Below, one piece after another: positions 9,113-17,335 of a DNA stretch of 64,000 nt (its first letter is position 1; every line of letters begins with the position of its first letter). The notes beneath the pieces are model-generated. The model was not told the DNA's origin. It did not search any database and was given only the letters and a program-made list of their open reading frames with translations. Both the position numbers and the translations under genes were made by a program. Source of the DNA: Amycolatopsis suaedae (lineage in GTDB: Bacteria > Actinomycetota > Actinomycetes > Mycobacteriales > Pseudonocardiaceae); NCBI RefSeq assembly GCF_004214935.1, contig NZ_SFCC01000012.1, positions 225,403-289,402 of the forward strand. The letters are read 5' to 3'.

Positions 9113-10513
9113 CTAGCCCAGCCGGAAGTCCGCGACCCGGATGGGGGACGGGGTGGTTCCGGTGGAGCGTTGCTGGTAGAGCACGGACAACACGCCTTCG
9201 GTCGCCACGCGGCTGTAGTCGACGTTGACCTCGCCGAAGACGTTCATGCCGGCGCGGTCGAAGACCAGGGTCCAGTCGGTCCAGTTGCTGGCCTTGGACG
9301 CGGAGACGATCCGGCCGAACGGCATGATCAGGTAGATGTTGTCGTCGCGGTCGAACACGGCGCGGGTGCGGCCGGTGGCGTTCGGCTGGATCGGTACCTC
9401 GCGCTTGACCCACGACCCCGCCGGGGTGCGGAACAGATGGAACGTGCGGCCCCAGCGGGTGCGGTCGGCGGCGTAGCGGGTGACGCACTGGGTGAACCGG
9501 CCGGGAACGTAGCTGATCACCGTGTGCGGTGCGCCGGTGCTGTCGACGGCCTGGCTTTCCTGGTTCATCAGGCCGTGGTTGGGGCCGAGCGGGTCGACCA
9601 CGAGGTTCGCCGCCACCCCGACGGGTGAGCCGCCGGTGGTGCCGGCGACCTGGCCGGTGTTCCGGCGCCAGGTGCGGCCCCGGTCGTCGCTGTAGACGTA
9701 GCCGGTGTCGTGGTTGGTCAGCCCGCCCGAATTGCACAGCACACCGGAGTTGCCTTCGCGCCAGGTGAACGCGGCGTGCAGCCGTCCGCCACGGCCGTAG
9801 GTCAGACCGTGCAGGTACATGTTGCGGGTCGTGCTGGTCACGCCGTTCGGCCCGGTCCATGAGCCGCCGGCCGATGACCACCTGCCGAGCTTGCGCCACG
9901 TCGTGCCGTCGTACTCGGCGAGCTCGTTGGTGCCGTTGCCGGAGCGGCCGGTGCGGTAGCTCAGCTGCAGCCGCCGCTCCGGCGTGACGACGAACTGCGG
10001 GTAGCTGATCCCGCCGAGCTCTGCCCCGTCCAGCGTGCGCTGCACCGGGCCGAACCGAGCCGTGGACCACGCACGCGACGCGGGCGCAGATACCAGGCCG
10101 GCCTCGGACTTGACATAGAACACCCGGGTGTCGTGGACATCCATGGCCACGTGCAGGCGGCCGTCGGTGGGAGAAATGCCCAGCGAGATGACGTTGTGCG
10201 AGTCGTTGACGGTCAGCTTGTGCGGCAGGACCGCCTTCTCCCACGCCCCGGCCGGAAGGTGGCGGCGGGCGACCACGGCGTTCCGGTTCGCGGTGTACCA
10301 GGCGGTGTACTGGTAGCCGGCGTGGGTGAGGATCGCATCCGACTGATAGGACTGGTTGTTCACCAGCCCGTCGTAGGACACGAAGTACAACGCCGCCGGA
10401 TCGAGCTGAGTGTCCCGCAGCAGTGTCACGCCTGGCCCGGCACGTTCGGCCACGGCGGCCGCCGGGGACACCAGTGCGAGGCAGGTGACCAGGAGGATCA
10501 TCGCGCGGATCAT
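9113..10513 (-). CDS. Secreted BNR_4-type propeller enzyme, 466 aa
   Basis: The ATG at 10511-10513 is preceded by GAAGGGG, and a signal peptide ends near VAERAGPG. The body is a seven-bladed propeller of the BNR_4 type: NDSHNVISLGISPTDG with LHVAMDVHD, then GISYPQFV, YVYSDDRGRTWRR and VFGEVNVDYSRV. Known relatives of this fold include polysaccharide lyases and rhamnose-releasing enzymes (PL24, PL25, PL42 and former GH145), which act on rhamnose-glucuronate linkages in ulvan or in arabinogalactan-protein tips. The conserved His in SHN is a candidate catalytic residue. It lies in the middle of the pectin/arabinogalactan operon, 41 bp after the GH43 gene upstream. The fold is well supported; the specific activity is inference. 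Confidence 0.7.
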   Translation of the reverse strand: MIRAMILLVTCLALVSPAAAVAERAGPGVTLLRDTQLDPAALYFVSYDGLVNNQSYQSDAILTHAGYQYTAWYTANRNAVVARRHLPAGAWEKAVLPHKLTVNDSHNVISLGISPTDGRLHVAMDVHDTRVFYVKSEAGLVSAPASRAWSTARFGPVQRTLDGAELGGISYPQFVVTPERRLQLSYRTGRSGNGTNELAEYDGTTWRKLGRWSSAGGSWTGPNGVTSTTRNMYLHGLTYGRGGRLHAAFTWREGNSGVLCNSGGLTNHDTGYVYSDDRGRTWRRNTGQVAGTTGGSPVGVAANLVVDPLGPNHGLMNQESQAVDSTGAPHTVISYVPGRFTQCVTRYAADRTRWGRTFHLFRTPAGSWVKREVPIQPNATGRTRAVFDRDDNIYLIMPFGRIVSASKASNWTDWTLVFDRAGMNVFGEVNVDYSRVATEGVLSVLYQQRSTGTTPSPIRVADFRLG

Positions 10514-10554
10514 GGGTGAACCCCTTCGCGTGGCGGTTGCGTACACGGAGCGGT

Positions 10555-11640
10555 TCATCCCCACTGCCGCAGCAGGCGGTCGTACTCGGCCTGGGTGACC
10601 GGCAGGACGGTGCCGTGGCGTGGACGGCCTGGCATGGTGTAGCTGGAGACGGGCGCCCACCGCCGCGCGTTCAGGTCGGTGGTCGTGAACGGGACGTAGC
10701 CCCGGCCACCGTACTCGTCGATGAACATGTACCAGCGTTCTTCGGTGTTCGACTTGACGACCAGCGGTCCCTCGCCCTGCCTGATCGCGTTGTTGCCGAT
10801 GCAGTCGGCGACGAACGGGTAGTTGCGGTTGAGGATCGTCGCCGACTTCTCCGCGAGGATGAACTTGCCGCAGGGTGACTGCGAGGAGCCGCGCTCGTCC
10901 TTCGTGAACCGGTAGTAGGTGCCGTTGTGCTTGGTGAGCGTCGAGTCGATCGTCGAGTACCCCTTGTCGACCCAGACCTGCGCGGGACTGAAGGTGCGGA
11001 AGTCGCGCGTCGTGGCGTACATCATGCGGTTGTAGGTGTTGGCGGTGTGGTTCGGATCGTTGGGGGAATACAGCTTCGACGCCCAGAACACGACGAACTG
11101 ACCGAGCCCTTCGTCGAAGTAGGCCTCCGGTGCCCACGTGTTCCCGGCGGTGTCCGGCGAGACACGCGCCAGACGCGGCGGGCTCCAGTTCACCAGGTCG
11201 GCCGACTCCCAGACCACTAGGGACTTGCTGCCGGTCCGCTGCACCTGGTCCCAGTTGCCGTTGCCGTACATCCGCAGGTCGGTGGCGATCTGGTAGAACT
11301 TGCCGCCCTGCGGTGCGCGGATGATGAACGGGTCACGCACGCCACGGGTCCCGAGGGTGGACGTCAGCACCGGGCGTCCGCTGTTGAGCCGGCGCCAGCG
11401 CGTCGGGTCGTTGCCCTGGCTGAGTGCGAAGTACACCTGCTCGCCGGCGGCGGAGTTTTCACCGGTGAAGTGGGTGAACAGGTAACCCGCGTACTGCGGG
11501 GCCGGGGCGAGCGCGGCCGCGTTCGCCGGCGGCCCCGCGACCATTGCCGCGGCGACGCTCGCGATCAACGCCAGCAGGACCGTGATGCGGCGTCTGGGCC
11601 GCCCTCGGGGTGCCGTGTTCGCACGGAAGGACTGTGTCAT
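10555..11640 (-). CDS. Secreted GH43 glycosidase, 361 aa
   Basis: A signal peptide (twin Arg stretch, hydrophobic core, cleavage near ANA, about residue 42) precedes a single GH43-like propeller. Candidate catalytic residues are Asp in VRDPFIIRA, Asp in TIDSTLTKH and Glu in QGEGPLVVKS; TWAPEAYFD is the usual inner-blade motif. There is no accessory binding module. It shares an operon with the PL11, CE12 and BNR genes and probably trims alpha-L-arabinofuranose or galactose side chains, though no specific substrate can be read from sequence. The start is the ATG after a weak site in the 41-bp gap behind the alpha/beta-hydrolase gene. Confidence 0.8.
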   Translation of the reverse strand: MTQSFRANTAPRGRPRRRITVLLALIASVAAAMVAGPPANAAALAPAPQYAGYLFTHFTGENSAAGEQVYFALSQGNDPTRWRRLNSGRPVLTSTLGTRGVRDPFIIRAPQGGKFYQIATDLRMYGNGNWDQVQRTGSKSLVVWESADLVNWSPPRLARVSPDTAGNTWAPEAYFDEGLGQFVVFWASKLYSPNDPNHTANTYNRMMYATTRDFRTFSPAQVWVDKGYSTIDSTLTKHNGTYYRFTKDERGSSQSPCGKFILAEKSATILNRNYPFVADCIGNNAIRQGEGPLVVKSNTEERWYMFIDEYGGRGYVPFTTTDLNARRWAPVSSYTMPGRPRHGTVLPVTQAEYDRLLRQWG

Positions 11641-11681
11641 CGGGACCGTCCAATGTGGTCGAGGAGGAGTGGTCTGTCAGG

Positions 11682-12575
11682 TCAGCCCAGCTGGGCTTCC
11701 CACCTGGTCCTGGGGCCGGCCGCGTCGGCGGGGAGGCGGTCCCGTGCGGCGGTGTCGCCGTACATGGTCCAGCGAGCCCAGTCGACGACGGTCTTGGGGA
11801 AGCGCTGGTCGCTCCAGAAGCTGGTGTGGCTGCCGCCGAGGAAGGTGAGGAACGCCTTGGGCCACCTCATCTCCGTGTACGCCTGCCGGGCCGAGGAGTA
11901 CGACGTGGTGGAGTCACGGTCGCCGTGGACGAACAGGACCTTGGCCGACACCGAGCCGGCCGGGTTGCCCATGTCCACACAGGACTGCGGGTTGGCGGAG
12001 ATGACCCGGCTGTCCGGCCAGCGGGTGAGCAGGCCGTGGGTGACCATGCCGCCGAGGGAGTGACCGGAGACGCCGACGCCCACGCTGGTGTTGATGTGCC
12101 CGGCCAGTGGACCGCTCGTGTTGAGCGCGAGGGTGTTGGTGAGGGCCTGGGAGACGTCCTTGGAGGTGTTGCCGTTGTTGACGTCGGCGAAGCTGTGGTT
12201 GAAGTGGGGGGCGGGGACGACGAAGCCGGCCGAGGCCAGGGCCCGGATGATGAACAGCGAGTTCTGCGGGCTGCTGCCGAAGCCGTGGGTGAAGTTGTAG
12301 ACGGGGAAGACACCCTCGGCGACCGGGGCGTTCGTCACCGGGTTACCGCCGGGATTGCCGGTGGCGGGGTAGTAGACGTAGGTGTTGATCCGGCGGTTAC
12401 CGCGGGTCCAGCCGTACTGGCGCACACCGACGGCGAACGGCTTGGTCGGCGCGGTTCCCAGAGTCCGGGCGGGGGTGGCGGCACCGGACAGGCCGGTCCC
12501 GACCAGGGTCGCGCCGCCCACGGTGGCCGCGGCGACCGTGCTCAGCCTCAGGAACGTGCGTCGTTGCATCGACAT
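11682..12575 (-). CDS. Tat-exported alpha/beta hydrolase, chlorophyllase-like, 297 aa
   Basis: The N-terminus MQRRTFLRLSTVAA is a Tat signal, so the enzyme is exported folded. The catalytic Ser lies in SGHSLGGM, the acid is probably the Asp in VHGDRDSTT and the His is in GGSHTSFW. The length and HGFGSSPQNS (oxyanion-side motif) fit the chlorophyllase/dienelactone-hydrolase-like esterases. In a pectin operon it may remove acyl or feruloyl esters, but nothing in the sequence fixes the ester. It is encoded between PL11 and GH43, with short gaps on both sides. Confidence 0.75.
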   Translation of the reverse strand: MSMQRRTFLRLSTVAAATVGGATLVGTGLSGAATPARTLGTAPTKPFAVGVRQYGWTRGNRRINTYVYYPATGNPGGNPVTNAPVAEGVFPVYNFTHGFGSSPQNSLFIIRALASAGFVVPAPHFNHSFADVNNGNTSKDVSQALTNTLALNTSGPLAGHINTSVGVGVSGHSLGGMVTHGLLTRWPDSRVISANPQSCVDMGNPAGSVSAKVLFVHGDRDSTTSYSSARQAYTEMRWPKAFLTFLGGSHTSFWSDQRFPKTVVDWARWTMYGDTAARDRLPADAAGPRTRWEAQLG

Positions 12576-12614
12576 GATGACTCCTTGCGGTGGTGGGGAC
12601 GTGCGGACAGGTGG

Positions 12615-14858
12615 TCAGCGGACGTGGATGTTCGGCCGGGGCGGGGTGCTCATGCCGTTGCCGAGGAAGAAGCTGGGATGCGGTGGCTGGTTGTAGGCGG
12701 TGTTCTGCCATGCGATGGCCACCCGGTACTGCGGATCGTGCAGCAGCGTGTGGATCCGCCGGTCGGTCTGGGTGGTCGTGGCGTAGACGCGCAGTGCGGC
12801 GTTGTCGTCGCGGGGCAGGATGACTTCCTCGCGCCAGTCGCCGAACAGGTCACCGGACAGCGACGGGGTGGCCTTGCTTCCGTTGACGGAGTGCGCGCCG
12901 GAGCCGGTGAGCAGGCGGGTGTCGCCGCTGGTGCCGTACTTGTCGACGTGGTTGCCGTCCAGCAGTTCGCGCACCGGGTCGGCGTCCCACCAGGCGAGGA
13001 AGTTCGCGCTGGCCGGTGTTCGTCCGGCGCTGCCGCCGGAGGAGTTGAACAGGTTGGTCAGGCCGGTGCCCTTGCCCCAGAACTCGGCGCCGGGGTTGCC
13101 GGCGTGCACGTCGCCCGCCACGCCCCGTGCCGGGCCTTCACAGCCGCAGGTGTTGTTCTTCTGCATGATGACCGCCCCGCTGTTGGCGTCGCGCAGGGTG
13201 GCGGCGGCCCCGGAGCTCTGCTCGTGGATCTGCCAGATCTCCTGACCGGGGCGGCCGGGTACGAAGTCGCTCACGTGCAGCGCGTCACCGTGGGCGTAGA
13301 AGCCGGTGGTGTAGCGGCCGGTGCCATTGGAGTTGATGGTCATGCCGCCGTAGATGATCTCGTCGGTGCCGTTGCCGTCGACGTCGGCGATGGACAGCGA
13401 GTGGGCGCCCCGGCCGGTCCACTGCCTGCCGGCGCTGTCCGAGTCGAACTTCCAGCGCCTGGTGAGCCGGCCGTCCCGGAAGTCCCAGGCCGCGAGCGTG
13501 CTCTTCTCGTAGTAGCCGCGGCCCATGATCAGGCTGGGCCGCTGCCCGTCGAGGTAGGCGGTGCCGGCCAGGAACCGGTCTCCCCTGTTGCCCTTGCAGT
13601 CGCCCCAGTCGCAGATGTTGCCGCGGGCGGGTTCGAAGTTCACCGTCGACATGACGGCGCCGGTGAGCCCGTTGAACATGGTCAGGTACTCGGGTCCGGT
13701 GATGATGTAGCCGTCACTGTTGCGGTGCAGCGCGTTGCCGTTGCCGATCACCTGCCCGGTGCCGGAGACCGTGCCGTCGCCCGTCTTCACCGCGAGCTCG
13801 GCCTTGCCGTCGCCGTCGTAGTCGTACACCTGGAACTGGGTGTAGTGCGCGCCGGCACGGATGTTGCGGCCCAGGTCGATGCGCCACAGGCGCTGCCCGT
13901 TGAGCCGGTACGCGTCGAGGTAGACGTTGCTGGTGATCCCGGACTGGGCGTTGTCCTTCTGGTTGCTGGGATCCCATTTGAGGAAGATCTCGTACTGCCC
14001 GTCGCCGTCCACGTCACCGACGCTCGCGTCACCGGCGGTGTAGCTGCTGCCGGGCCGGGAGATCGGCACGTCCAGGTGGTTACCCCCGGTGAAGCGCAGG
14101 GACGGCTCGGACGGTTCCTGCTCGGTCCCGTTCACGACCGCGCGGACCGTGTACGACGCGTTCGCGGGCGCCCCGGAGTCCAGGAAGTTCGTCGAGTTGG
14201 TGATCGGCGAGGCGGTCAGCTTCGTGGTGCCGCGGTACACGTTGAACGCGGTCGAGGCCGGCTCGTGGCCGAACAGCCGCCACGACACCAGGTTGCCGGA
14301 TCCGGCCCGCACACTGATCAGGCCCCGGTTCAGGTCCTCCAGCTGCCTGCCCTCGCCCGGCGAGTTCCCGCCACCGGCATCGAAACCGAGGTAGTCGATA
14401 TTGGCCAGGCCGTCGGCGGTGGTCGGGCTCACCCGGATGGTGTTCGCGCCGGCGTTCACCGGCACGGTGAGAGTCTTCGTGGCCCACGCGGTCCAGGCAC
14501 CGGTCGGCTCGAACGCGACGCCGGGATGCGTGACCGCGCCGTTGACCAGCACATCGGCGGCACGACCTTCGGTCGCGCCGTTGGCATACCGGATGGCGAT
14601 GGTCGCCGTGCCCTTCTGTGCCCCGGCCACCGTGAACTGCGCTGCCGCGCCGACAGCGTTGTGGCCGTTGCAGAACCCGCTGCCCGAGTAGCCGGTGTGG
14701 TTGGACTCGACGACACCGTCACAGGTGGCCGGTGCGCTCTCCACCTCGAACCGGGTGGCCGCCGCCGAAGCCACCGCGATGACGACAACGCTGCCGGCCA
14801 GAGTCAGGGCGGCAACGCCGGCGGCGAGCACTGCGGTGCGCCGTCGGTGCGAAAACAT
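12615..14858 (-). CDS. Secreted CBM35-PL11 rhamnogalacturonan lyase, 747 aa
   Basis: The ATG at 14858 follows GGAGGA. A signal peptide (residues 1-32) precedes a CBM35-like module (about 33-165, FEVESAP to NIDYLGF) and a PL11 eight-bladed propeller (about 170-747). PL11 hallmarks are LEDLNRGLISVRAGSG, VGDVDGDGQYEIFLKW, YDYDGDGKAELAVKTGDGT, ADVDGNGTDEIIYG and CGCEGPARG; the Asp-rich loops bind calcium. Members of the YesW/YesX family cut the alternating rhamnose-galacturonate backbone of rhamnogalacturonan-I by beta-elimination. It lies 30 bp behind the CE12 deacetylase gene, its natural partner. This is one of the most secure functional calls in the window. Confidence 0.92.
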   Translation of the reverse strand: MFSHRRRTAVLAAGVAALTLAGSVVVIAVASAAATRFEVESAPATCDGVVESNHTGYSGSGFCNGHNAVGAAAQFTVAGAQKGTATIAIRYANGATEGRAADVLVNGAVTHPGVAFEPTGAWTAWATKTLTVPVNAGANTIRVSPTTADGLANIDYLGFDAGGGNSPGEGRQLEDLNRGLISVRAGSGNLVSWRLFGHEPASTAFNVYRGTTKLTASPITNSTNFLDSGAPANASYTVRAVVNGTEQEPSEPSLRFTGGNHLDVPISRPGSSYTAGDASVGDVDGDGQYEIFLKWDPSNQKDNAQSGITSNVYLDAYRLNGQRLWRIDLGRNIRAGAHYTQFQVYDYDGDGKAELAVKTGDGTVSGTGQVIGNGNALHRNSDGYIITGPEYLTMFNGLTGAVMSTVNFEPARGNICDWGDCKGNRGDRFLAGTAYLDGQRPSLIMGRGYYEKSTLAAWDFRDGRLTRRWKFDSDSAGRQWTGRGAHSLSIADVDGNGTDEIIYGGMTINSNGTGRYTTGFYAHGDALHVSDFVPGRPGQEIWQIHEQSSGAAATLRDANSGAVIMQKNNTCGCEGPARGVAGDVHAGNPGAEFWGKGTGLTNLFNSSGGSAGRTPASANFLAWWDADPVRELLDGNHVDKYGTSGDTRLLTGSGAHSVNGSKATPSLSGDLFGDWREEVILPRDDNAALRVYATTTQTDRRIHTLLHDPQYRVAIAWQNTAYNQPPHPSFFLGNGMSTPPRPNIHVR

Positions 14859-14888
14859 GGTTGTCCTCCATCAGCCGAGTCGAGACGG

Positions 14889-15929
14889 TCAGCGCAGGTA
14901 GCCGGCCAGCGGCAGGTTCAGTTCGCGGGCGCCTTGCGCGACGAGGCCGGCCATCTCCGCGCCGCCATGCTCGGAGAAGTGGGTGTTGTCGCCCGTTTCC
15001 CTGGTGAGGTACAGCGTCTGGGATGCCGACGGCCCCAGCGATTCGACGAGCGCCTTGCTCTTGGCGGTCAGGTCGATGACCGGAACACCGGCGCTGCGGC
15101 CGAGTGCACGCATCACGGCAGGCAGGTCCACGCCCTTGCCGTTGATGTGCAGCGCGGTCCCGGTGAGCTTGCCGCCGCTGAACTGCCTGCGCACCGGTGG
15201 CGTCACCAGCACCGGCACGCCGCCGCGCTCGCGCACGCCATTGACCAACCGGGTGAGGTTGTCGCGGAAGGCCGTCGCTGTGGTCTGCTTGTCGTTGTGC
15301 CCGAACTGGATGAACACCAGGTCCTTGCTCTTGATCAGCGGCTTCATCGTCGGGAACAGCGCCCGGTTGGACAGGAAACTGCCGGAGCTCTCCCCCGAGT
15401 CGCCGTAGTTCGCGATCACGGCGCCTTCGCGAACCCTCGCGGGCAGGAACTGGCCCCAGCCCGCGTAGGGCGCGGTGAGCTGGTCGCAGGTCGTCGAGTC
15501 GCCCGCGAGGTAGACCCCCAGCGGGGCCTTCGCCGGTGTGACGGTCAGCGAGGTGATCGCGGGCGCGCTGCCGCGGAACGTGATCTGCAGGCCCGGTGTG
15601 CCGATGCCGCCCTGCCCGGTGGGCTGCCCTTCCGGATTGCGGACGTTGACCGTCGCCGTCGTCCGGACGACCTGGCCCGAGGTGGTGGAAACGGCGTTGA
15701 AGACCTGCCTGCGGGCTTCCACCGACATCGACGTGTTGGCCGCCTTGGTGGCGCTGCCCAGTTCCACGGTGACGTCGTAGTTGCCCGGCGCGACGTTGAA
15801 GCTGCATCTGATCGGGGCCGTGCCGGAGCACTGTGGCGGCAACGCCGCGGCCGCCGCCACAGCGGGGATCGGGGCCAGCACGGCCGCGTTCAGCACGGCC
15901 GTGAGAAGCACGAGACGCTTGAGAGACAT
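14889..15929 (-). CDS. Secreted CE12 rhamnogalacturonan acetylesterase, 346 aa
   Basis: The start at 15929 has AGGAG 6 bp upstream; further upstream frame is a shadow of the cutinase-like gene. A signal peptide (about 25 aa) leads to an N-terminal beta-sandwich domain (about 30-130) and then an SGNH hydrolase. Block I is LAGDSTTC with the nucleophile Ser, the Gly and Asn blocks follow (YGDSGESS, GHNDKQTT), and block V is DNTHFSEHG with the catalytic Asp and His. CE12 enzymes remove acetyl groups from rhamnogalacturonan-I so that PL11 can cut. The next gene in the operon is PL11. Confidence 0.88.
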   Translation of the reverse strand: MSLKRLVLLTAVLNAAVLAPIPAVAAAAALPPQCSGTAPIRCSFNVAPGNYDVTVELGSATKAANTSMSVEARRQVFNAVSTTSGQVVRTTATVNVRNPEGQPTGQGGIGTPGLQITFRGSAPAITSLTVTPAKAPLGVYLAGDSTTCDQLTAPYAGWGQFLPARVREGAVIANYGDSGESSGSFLSNRALFPTMKPLIKSKDLVFIQFGHNDKQTTATAFRDNLTRLVNGVRERGGVPVLVTPPVRRQFSGGKLTGTALHINGKGVDLPAVMRALGRSAGVPVIDLTAKSKALVESLGPSASQTLYLTRETGDNTHFSEHGGAEMAGLVAQGARELNLPLAGYLR

Positions 15930-15940
15930 CGGTTCTCCTG

Positions 15941-16900
15941 TCAGACGTCGGCTGCGCCGGTGGACCCGGTCAGAAGCGGGCAGCTGCTGCGGTAGGACCG
16001 GATGCCGGTCCAGTCCCGCAGGGGGCACAGGAACCGCGGGTACCGCGTGTCCTGGTCGATGAAGATCTTCATCCACGGGATGACCTTGCGTGTCATCACC
16101 GAGTTGTTCGAGGTCGGGAAGCCGTGCCCGGCGCCGGCGAGCTCGAGGTACGCCTTCTCGGTCGAAGCCGGGATGGCGTTGTAGTGGTTGATGATGCTCG
16201 CCGGGGTGCTCGTCGCGTCGTTCTGCCCCGCCAGCAGCATCGTGGGGACCCGCGTGCCGGACGGGGTTTGCGACGGGCTGTACGGCGCCAGCCCGATGGC
16301 GGCCTTCAGTGTCGGCCGGCGCAGGGCCGCCGAGATGGTTCCGCCGCCACCCATCGAGTGCCCCATCACCGCGAGGCGGTTCGGATCCACTCTGGTGCGC
16401 ACCGAGCTGCGCTGGGTCAGGTAGTCCAGCGCCGCCAGCAGCTGGGTACCCCGCGCGTACTCCCGGTCGTTACGGTTGATGGTGTCGATGCCGACGACGA
16501 CGAACCCGAACGAGGCAAGCCAGTGCCCCATCCAGGCGCCTTCGGCCGCCCAGGTGGCCGTGTAGCCGGGCGAGACCGCGATCGCGCCGAACGTGCCCTG
16601 GCTGGTGTCGGTCGGGTAGTAGATCTTCGCGGCGCCGAAGCCGTGCCCGCCACCCACGCTGGTCTCCGCGGTGGCGAAGGTGCCGCGGTTCGCCGCGATG
16701 CTCGCCTGGGTGGGGTTCGGTCCGCGCTGGTACGGGTTGTCCTCCGCGGCAAACGCCGATCCATGGACCACAGTGGACACGAGGATGCCCAGTGCGGCCA
16801 GGAACGTGATGGCCGCTCTTCTCGGCGACCCGTTGGAGTAGCCCCTTTTTCGCCGGGCGGATGGATCCGCCGGGCGCAGCTGGATTCGCGACATGGTCAT
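15941..16900 (-). CDS. Secreted cutinase / PET-hydrolase-like polyesterase, 319 aa
   Basis: The ATG at 16900 follows GAGGAAGAGG. After a long Arg-rich signal (cleavage near residue 50) the mature protein opens with NPYQRGPNPT, the signature of actinobacterial cutinases such as LCC and TfCut2. The triad by position is Ser182 (GHSMGGGG), Asp228 (GQNDAT) and His259 (GAGHGF). Tyr113 (SPGYTA) and Met183 form the oxyanion hole, and Cys292/Cys307 near the C-terminus match the family disulfide. At the substrate-stacking position where LCC has Trp190 (TPWH), this protein has Tyr207 (APYS). It heads the pectin operon, so cutin or suberin esters are the natural guess; polyester activity is possible but unproven. 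Confidence 0.85.
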   Translation of the reverse strand: MTMSRIQLRPADPSARRKRGYSNGSPRRAAITFLAALGILVSTVVHGSAFAAEDNPYQRGPNPTQASIAANRGTFATAETSVGGGHGFGAAKIYYPTDTSQGTFGAIAVSPGYTATWAAEGAWMGHWLASFGFVVVGIDTINRNDREYARGTQLLAALDYLTQRSSVRTRVDPNRLAVMGHSMGGGGTISAALRRPTLKAAIGLAPYSPSQTPSGTRVPTMLLAGQNDATSTPASIINHYNAIPASTEKAYLELAGAGHGFPTSNNSVMTRKVIPWMKIFIDQDTRYPRFLCPLRDWTGIRSYRSSCPLLTGSTGAADV

Positions 16901-17335
16901 GCGGTACCTCTTCCTCGGCAGGGGGGGCGGTGAAGAGAAAGCCGGTGTATCCGGAGGCTTCAGCGGATGCCGGGAAGAAAGGTGACCTTCCTTGCGCAGC
17001 GAATGCCGTAGGCGGTCATTCGATCTCCTTTGATCGAGCGAGGCAGTGGCGCGTACGGGACCAGATTGTTAACGCACACAAGCTTCTTGATCCAACGTCC
17101 TCTCTGATGAATACCGCATGTGAGTGATCGTTTCAAGAGACCGTCGTCGATTGATGTGAGCGTTCACAGAACCTGTCGAATTCGACGACACAGTCGATAG
17201 CACCACGGCGCCGGTTGACATTTCTTGACAGTCCCTTGACGAGGCTATCGACGCTCCTCGCCTGGGCTTTACCTTTGACTGCCCCGATCGTCTTTCCCGC
17301 TCGCATGCGGCAGGTTGCTCAGGAGACGGTAGACA
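16901..17335. other. Divergent promoter region of the pectin operon and GH16 gene
   Basis: This 435-bp gene-free stretch is markedly more AT-rich than its flanks. It carries one good LacI-type operator (17155-17168), a half-operator (TGTTAACGCACACA near 17067), and three closely spaced TTGAC(A/G) hexamers (17215, 17225, 17235) that could serve as -35 elements for the GH16 gene. I see no small gene in it. Confidence 0.6.
17155..17168. promoter_or_regulatory. LacI-type operator 3
   Basis: TGTGAGCGTTCACA pairs at six of seven positions. It differs from the operator at 1130-1143 only at the two symmetric positions 4 and 11 (T/A replaced by G/C). It lies 168 bp upstream of GH16 and 254 bp upstream of the polyesterase start. 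Confidence 0.65.

Noticed and set aside
5964..10244. A 1426-aa open frame on the minus strand
   Set aside because: Only its C-terminal 1027 residues are the GH2 enzyme. The rest is an Arg/His/Pro-rich shadow of the BNR gene in another frame, with no start or signal.
11610..15995. A 1461-aa open frame on the plus strand across four genes
   Set aside because: It is antisense to well-supported hydrolase, PL11 and CE12 genes, is Gly/Val/Arg-rich, has no domain and no ribosome site; it is a GC-bias artefact.
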